From positions 2,729,001 through 2,793,000 of the forward strand of contig NZ_JPOI01000001.1 of the NCBI RefSeq assembly GCF_000733845.1: 64,000 bases of DNA, read 5' to 3'. A program made the translations under genes and the position numbers. Positions 61,327-64,000 of the stretch are shown one piece after another. Source of the stretch: Geobacillus vulcani PSS1 (lineage in GTDB: Bacteria > Bacillota > Bacilli > Bacillales > Anoxybacillaceae). Numbering within the stretch: the first letter of the stretch is position 1; the number at the start of each line of letters is the position of its first letter. The notes beneath the pieces were generated by a model. It worked only from the letters and a program-made list of their open reading frames with translations. It ran no database searches and had not been told where the DNA came from.

Positions 61327-61367
61327 AAAAAGCCGCGCCAGCTCCATGAGCGGCAACGGCACGGCTT
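61327..61367 (-). terminator. Terminator between thioredoxin-like and cyclotransferase genes
   Basis: AGCCGTGCC pairs with GGCGCGGCT with one wobble, then TTTTCG leftward. A good promoter lies directly before it (61432-61404), see findings. Confidence 0.7.
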
Positions 61368-61403
61368 GCGATGATCCCGCAGCAAACGAATGGCGCTTTC
61401 TTC

Positions 61404-61432
61404 ATCATATCTGTTCGACAACGAGAAGTCAA
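61404..61432 (-). promoter_or_regulatory. Sigma-A promoter pointing at a terminator
   Basis: TTGACT (61432-61427), 17 bases, TATGAT (61409-61404). It starts nine bases after the stop codon of the thioredoxin-like gene. Confidence 0.55.
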
Positions 61433-61440
61433 GCAACAGT

Positions 61441-62004
61441 TTACGCGGATGGCTTCCATTTAATGCTGCAGCCGATGCTCGGCTTTTGCTTTTCCGGCAC
61501 CGGACGCCCCGCCAACAAAGCGTCCAGCGCGGCACGGATCGATTCCCCCGTCACCGGAATGCCATTGTTCGGCCGCGAATCATCAAGCTGGCCGCGGTAG
61601 ACGCATTTCAGCTCACGGTCGAAAATATAAAAATCCGGGGTGCAGGCGGCGTCGTACGCCTTCGCCACTTCTTGCGTCTCGTCATACAAGTATGGGAACG
61701 GGTAGCCAAGCTCGTCCGCCACTTTTTTCATGTTTTCAGGCGAATCTTCCGGATATTGTTCAACATCGTTCGAATTGATGGCGACAAACGACACCCCTTT
61801 GGGCATATAATCGTTTGCTAGGCGGACAAGCTCGTGCTGCACATGCTTTACAAACGGGCAATGATTGCAAATGAACATAATGACAGTCGCGACGTCCGAT
61901 TTCACATCTTCAAGACGAACAATGCTGCCATCAATGACATTTGTGAGGGCAAACGGCGGCGCCTGTTTGCCAAGCGGAAACATATTCGATTCGACAGCTG
62001 GCAT
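61441..62004 (-). CDS. Thioredoxin-like protein (AhpC/TSA-Redoxin type)
   Basis: 187 residues. Thioredoxin fold with FICNHCPFVKHVQHEL (CxxC at about 46-49), followed by VSFVAINSNDVEQYPEDSPENM and the cis-Pro region ACTPDFYIFD. It is of the kind often labelled thioredoxin family or peroxiredoxin-like. GGAAGGAAAGGG lies before this ATG; the frame is open much further upstream but passes over the divergent gene. Confidence 0.9.
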   Translation of the reverse strand: MPAVESNMFPLGKQAPPFALTNVIDGSIVRLEDVKSDVATVIMFICNHCPFVKHVQHELVRLANDYMPKGVSFVAINSNDVEQYPEDSPENMKKVADELGYPFPYLYDETQEVAKAYDAACTPDFYIFDRELKCVYRGQLDDSRPNNGIPVTGESIRAALDALLAGRPVPEKQKPSIGCSIKWKPSA

Positions 62005-62142
62005 ACCTAACACCCTTTCCTTCCATTTTTTCTCTTTTATTATACCAAACGAGAGAGGGACGTCACAAATAAGCCGCCCAAACCGACCGAGCGGCAGCGG
62101 CATATGATGCCACATAGACAAACAGAAAGGAGGCTTTGCCCA

Positions 62143-63129
62143 TTGATTTACATGAACAAACAGATGACCCCGCGCGTGTACAGTGCAGCTCCGCCTCTCT
62201 CCTCTCATTCGGTGTTTTATTATCGGCGCGCAAAAACGGAACAGATGCTTGAGCAGCAAACCCAACTGCTTGAACAGTTGGCCGACGCGCTCCTTCGGCT
62301 TGAGCAGGTGACGGAAGAAAACCGAAAACAACAGGCCGACGATCGCGGGAAAATGGCCGATGCCCTAATCCGCCTCGAGCGTTCACTTGCCGCCGGGCAA
62401 ACGGAACAAGCCGAACATAGCCGGCGTCTCGTCGAAGCGCTGGACAGCCTCAAAGGAATGATGGCGTCAAGCCAAATCGAACAAGTTGAATGGTACCGCG
62501 AACTAACTGAAACTGTTTCACGCCTGATCGATGCCTCTAGAACTGAGCAAAACCAGCAGGCAGAGCAAAGCAAGCAATGGGCGAAAGCGTTCGCCCGACT
62601 CGAGCAATTGCTCACGGCCAGACAACGAGAGCAAGCAGAGCTCGCCGAAACGCTGGCACGCCTTGAACGATCGGTCAACGCCCACGAGCAGATAGACCTC
62701 GAACAGCGGCGCGCATGGGAGGAGCAGTTCGCCAAAGAAGAAGCAGCGCGCCAAGCCGTCATCGAAGCGTTGACGGTGCAAAGCGAAGCGACGCGTCGGC
62801 TTGAACAGCAAGCAGCCGAACGCGAACAACGGGTGGAAGGAATGTCCGCCCGCCTCGAAGGGCAAGAAAAGCTGTATCAAAAAATCTTGGAACAACTGGA
62901 GCTGCAACATGTCTTCCATCAGACGGTCATCGAGCGGCTTGAAGCGCAAGAGGCAGCCCAATACAAAGTGACCCGCCAGCTCGACAGCTTAAAAGAAGCG
63001 CTGTATGAACGATGCTCCTTTATCGTTGACAGCGTCAAACAACTGTTTTCCTCGTTCTTTTCCGGACGGGGGCGAAGCCAAAAAGTCGACCGCGAAGCCG
63101 CAGAACCCAAAGACCTGATCCACTTGTAG
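62143..63129 (+). CDS. Coiled-coil protein of unknown function
   Basis: 328 residues. Residues 1-30 are short and basic (YMNKQMTPRVYSAAPPLSS), then 40-290 is a Gln/Glu/Leu/Arg-rich coiled coil with near-repeats of about 37 residues (LLEQLADALLRLEQ, RGKMADALIRLERS, HSRRLVEALDSLKG, RELTETVSRLID, WAKAFARLEQLL, LAETLARLERSV), a domain built by duplication. A C-terminal amphipathic part (FIVDSVKQLFSSFFSG) may touch a membrane. TTG start, seven bases after AAAGGAGG; ATG at 62152 is too far. Confidence 0.8.
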   Translation: MIYMNKQMTPRVYSAAPPLSSHSVFYYRRAKTEQMLEQQTQLLEQLADALLRLEQVTEENRKQQADDRGKMADALIRLERSLAAGQTEQAEHSRRLVEALDSLKGMMASSQIEQVEWYRELTETVSRLIDASRTEQNQQAEQSKQWAKAFARLEQLLTARQREQAELAETLARLERSVNAHEQIDLEQRRAWEEQFAKEEAARQAVIEALTVQSEATRRLEQQAAEREQRVEGMSARLEGQEKLYQKILEQLELQHVFHQTVIERLEAQEAAQYKVTRQLDSLKEALYERCSFIVDSVKQLFSSFFSGRGRSQKVDREAAEPKDLIHL

Positions 63130-63162
63130 ACGGCTTTCATTGTCTTTCGGCGTCTACCGCCA

Positions 63163-63193
63163 TCCGCCGGCTGAAACGGCGGACTGTTTTTTG
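63163..63193 (+). terminator. Rho-independent terminator
   Basis: TCCGCC pairs with GGCGGA over nine bases, then CTGTTTTTTG. Confidence 0.85.
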
Positions 63194-63302
63194 TTGGCAG
63201 CCGTTGGAGAGCAAAAGCAAATCAATGGACAACCAGAAATGAAACCCCCCATAATAAGAACTAACCATTTTGATCCGCAAGGAAAAGAAAGGAGAAATGA
63301 TC

Positions 63303-63883
63303 ATGCCGCTAAAGCTCAGCGTTCTTGATCAATCACCAATCGCCGAAGGCATGACCGCGGAAGAAGCCCTCCAAAACACCGTCCGTCTTGCCCAGTTTGT
63401 CGAAGAGCTCGGCTACAAGCGTTTTTGGGTGTCCGAACATCACGAGGCGAACAGCCTCGCTGGCTCGTCTCCAGAAGTGCTGCTTGGACACATCGGGGCG
63501 AAAACGTCGCGCATTCGCATCGGCTCAGGCGGAGTGATGTTGCCGCACTACAGCGCCTATAAAGTGGCCGAAAATTTCCGCGTGTTGGCTGTTCTGAACC
63601 CTGGCCGCGTCGATCTCGGCATTGGCCGCGCGCCTGGCGGCATGCCGCGGGCGACGATGGCGCTCCAAGACGGCCGGCCGCGTTCCGTTGACCGTTATCC
63701 CGAACAAATCGATGACTTGCTTGGGTATTTGCACGATGCGCTTCCACCTGTCCACCCGCTTTATGGCGTCAAGGCAACGCCGATTGTGCAATCGCCACCG
63801 GACGTGTGGCTGCTCGGCTCCAGTTCGGAAACAGCGAAGCTGGCGGCGGAAAAAGGATTGCCGTACGCCTTTGCGCAATTTAT
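63303..63883 (+). pseudogene. LLM-class flavin oxidoreductase, cut by an IS
   Basis: The first 193 codons are intact and read LKLSVLDQSPIAEGMTAEEAL, ELGYKRFWVSEHHEAN, GSGGVMLPHYSAYKVAENF and GLGIGRAPGGM-like sequence: the luciferase-like monooxygenase family (YceB-type) with F420/FMN-barrel features. Family members have about 330 residues. At 63883 the IS begins and the frame soon ends. AAAGGAG precedes the ATG. The rest of the gene is expected beyond the IS. Confidence 0.88.
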
Positions 63884-64000
63884 CTTAATTAGGCGAGAAG
63901 ACTCCCACTTCAACGAAGCGAAGCGGAGTAAGTGGGAGATGAATCGCCTTAACTATATTTTACTGAAAATAGTATAGATTCAGTAAAATATAGTATCATA
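63884..64000 (+). mobile_element. IS200/IS605-type element, copy 2 (left end)
   Basis: 117 bases match the left end of the element at 48234-49690: tip CTTAATTAGGCGAG, hairpin CTCCCACTT/AAGTGGGAG and the start of the 15-bp inverted repeat. Two differences seen: one base in the hairpin loop and a two-base shorter A run. It follows TTTAT, as copy 1 does. It runs out of the window. Confidence 0.92.

Noticed and set aside
1..64000. CRISPR array, prophage or integron
   Set aside because: No regularly spaced repeats, phage structural genes or integrase seen anywhere in the window.

Overview
The window is chromosomal DNA of a thermophilic, spore-forming Firmicute, almost certainly Geobacillus or a close relative. 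Supporting signs are strong AGGAGG ribosome binding sites, frequent GTG and TTG starts, spore-coat and germination genes (cotB, gerC-type), a bacterial nitric oxide synthase, ydbS-ydbT, uvsE, and an IS200/IS605-type tnpB element of the kind common in Geobacillus. No rRNA, CRISPR array or prophage was seen. The right side carries three tRNA genes.

Layout. 1-6.3 kb: end of an MFS transporter, a nucleotide-sugar-epimerase-like protein, UV endonuclease UvsE, a fused SpeD-SpeE polyamine enzyme and an ArsB/NhaD-type permease. 6.3-12.9 kb: a spore-surface block (cotB and a short cotB-like gene, three further unrecognised proteins, a large coiled-coil protein). 12.9-21.5 kb: DNA polymerase IV, a broken lysE gene, ydbS-ydbT, an amino acid permease, a ydhK-type lipoprotein and a two-component system. 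21.6-25 kb: topoisomerase III, then a His-rich small protein coupled to a Hanks-type kinase. 25.3-27.7 kb: enoyl-CoA hydratase and two SDR genes, followed by an orphan GerC-type lipoprotein. 29.1-36.1 kb: the operon small membrane protein-nos-ABC ATPase, then ydcZ-like, chrA, queT, emrE-like and osmC genes.

36.3-45.8 kb is one long leftward transcription unit without an internal terminator that I could see: acyl-CoA dehydrogenase, SDR, two MaoC-type hydratases, thiolase, TetR regulator, then LivH-LivM-LivG-LivF and LivK. Its promoter carries the perfect palindrome ATACCAACCGGTTGGTAT. A near-identical site lies at the same place in the promoter of the 25.3-27.7 kb operon, so both look like targets of one TetR regulator, probably the one encoded at 41.0-41.7 kb.

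46.1-64 kb: sirtuin, a membrane gene and a divergent TetR gene with interleaved promoters and a probable leaderless mRNA, a tnpB-only IS, an MFS relic, nfrA, pirin, a tRNA cluster Pro(CGG)-Ala(CGC)-Ser(CGA), two membrane proteins, an ABC-2 exporter with an SGNH hydrolase, an MBL hydrolase, a TauE-type exporter, a second-type glutamine synthetase with a GlnR/TnrA box on its ribosome binding site, a cyclotransferase, a thioredoxin-like protein, a coiled-coil protein, and a luciferase-like oxidoreductase cut by a second copy of the IS at the window edge.

All functions are from reading the sequence and remembered family features; no search was run.
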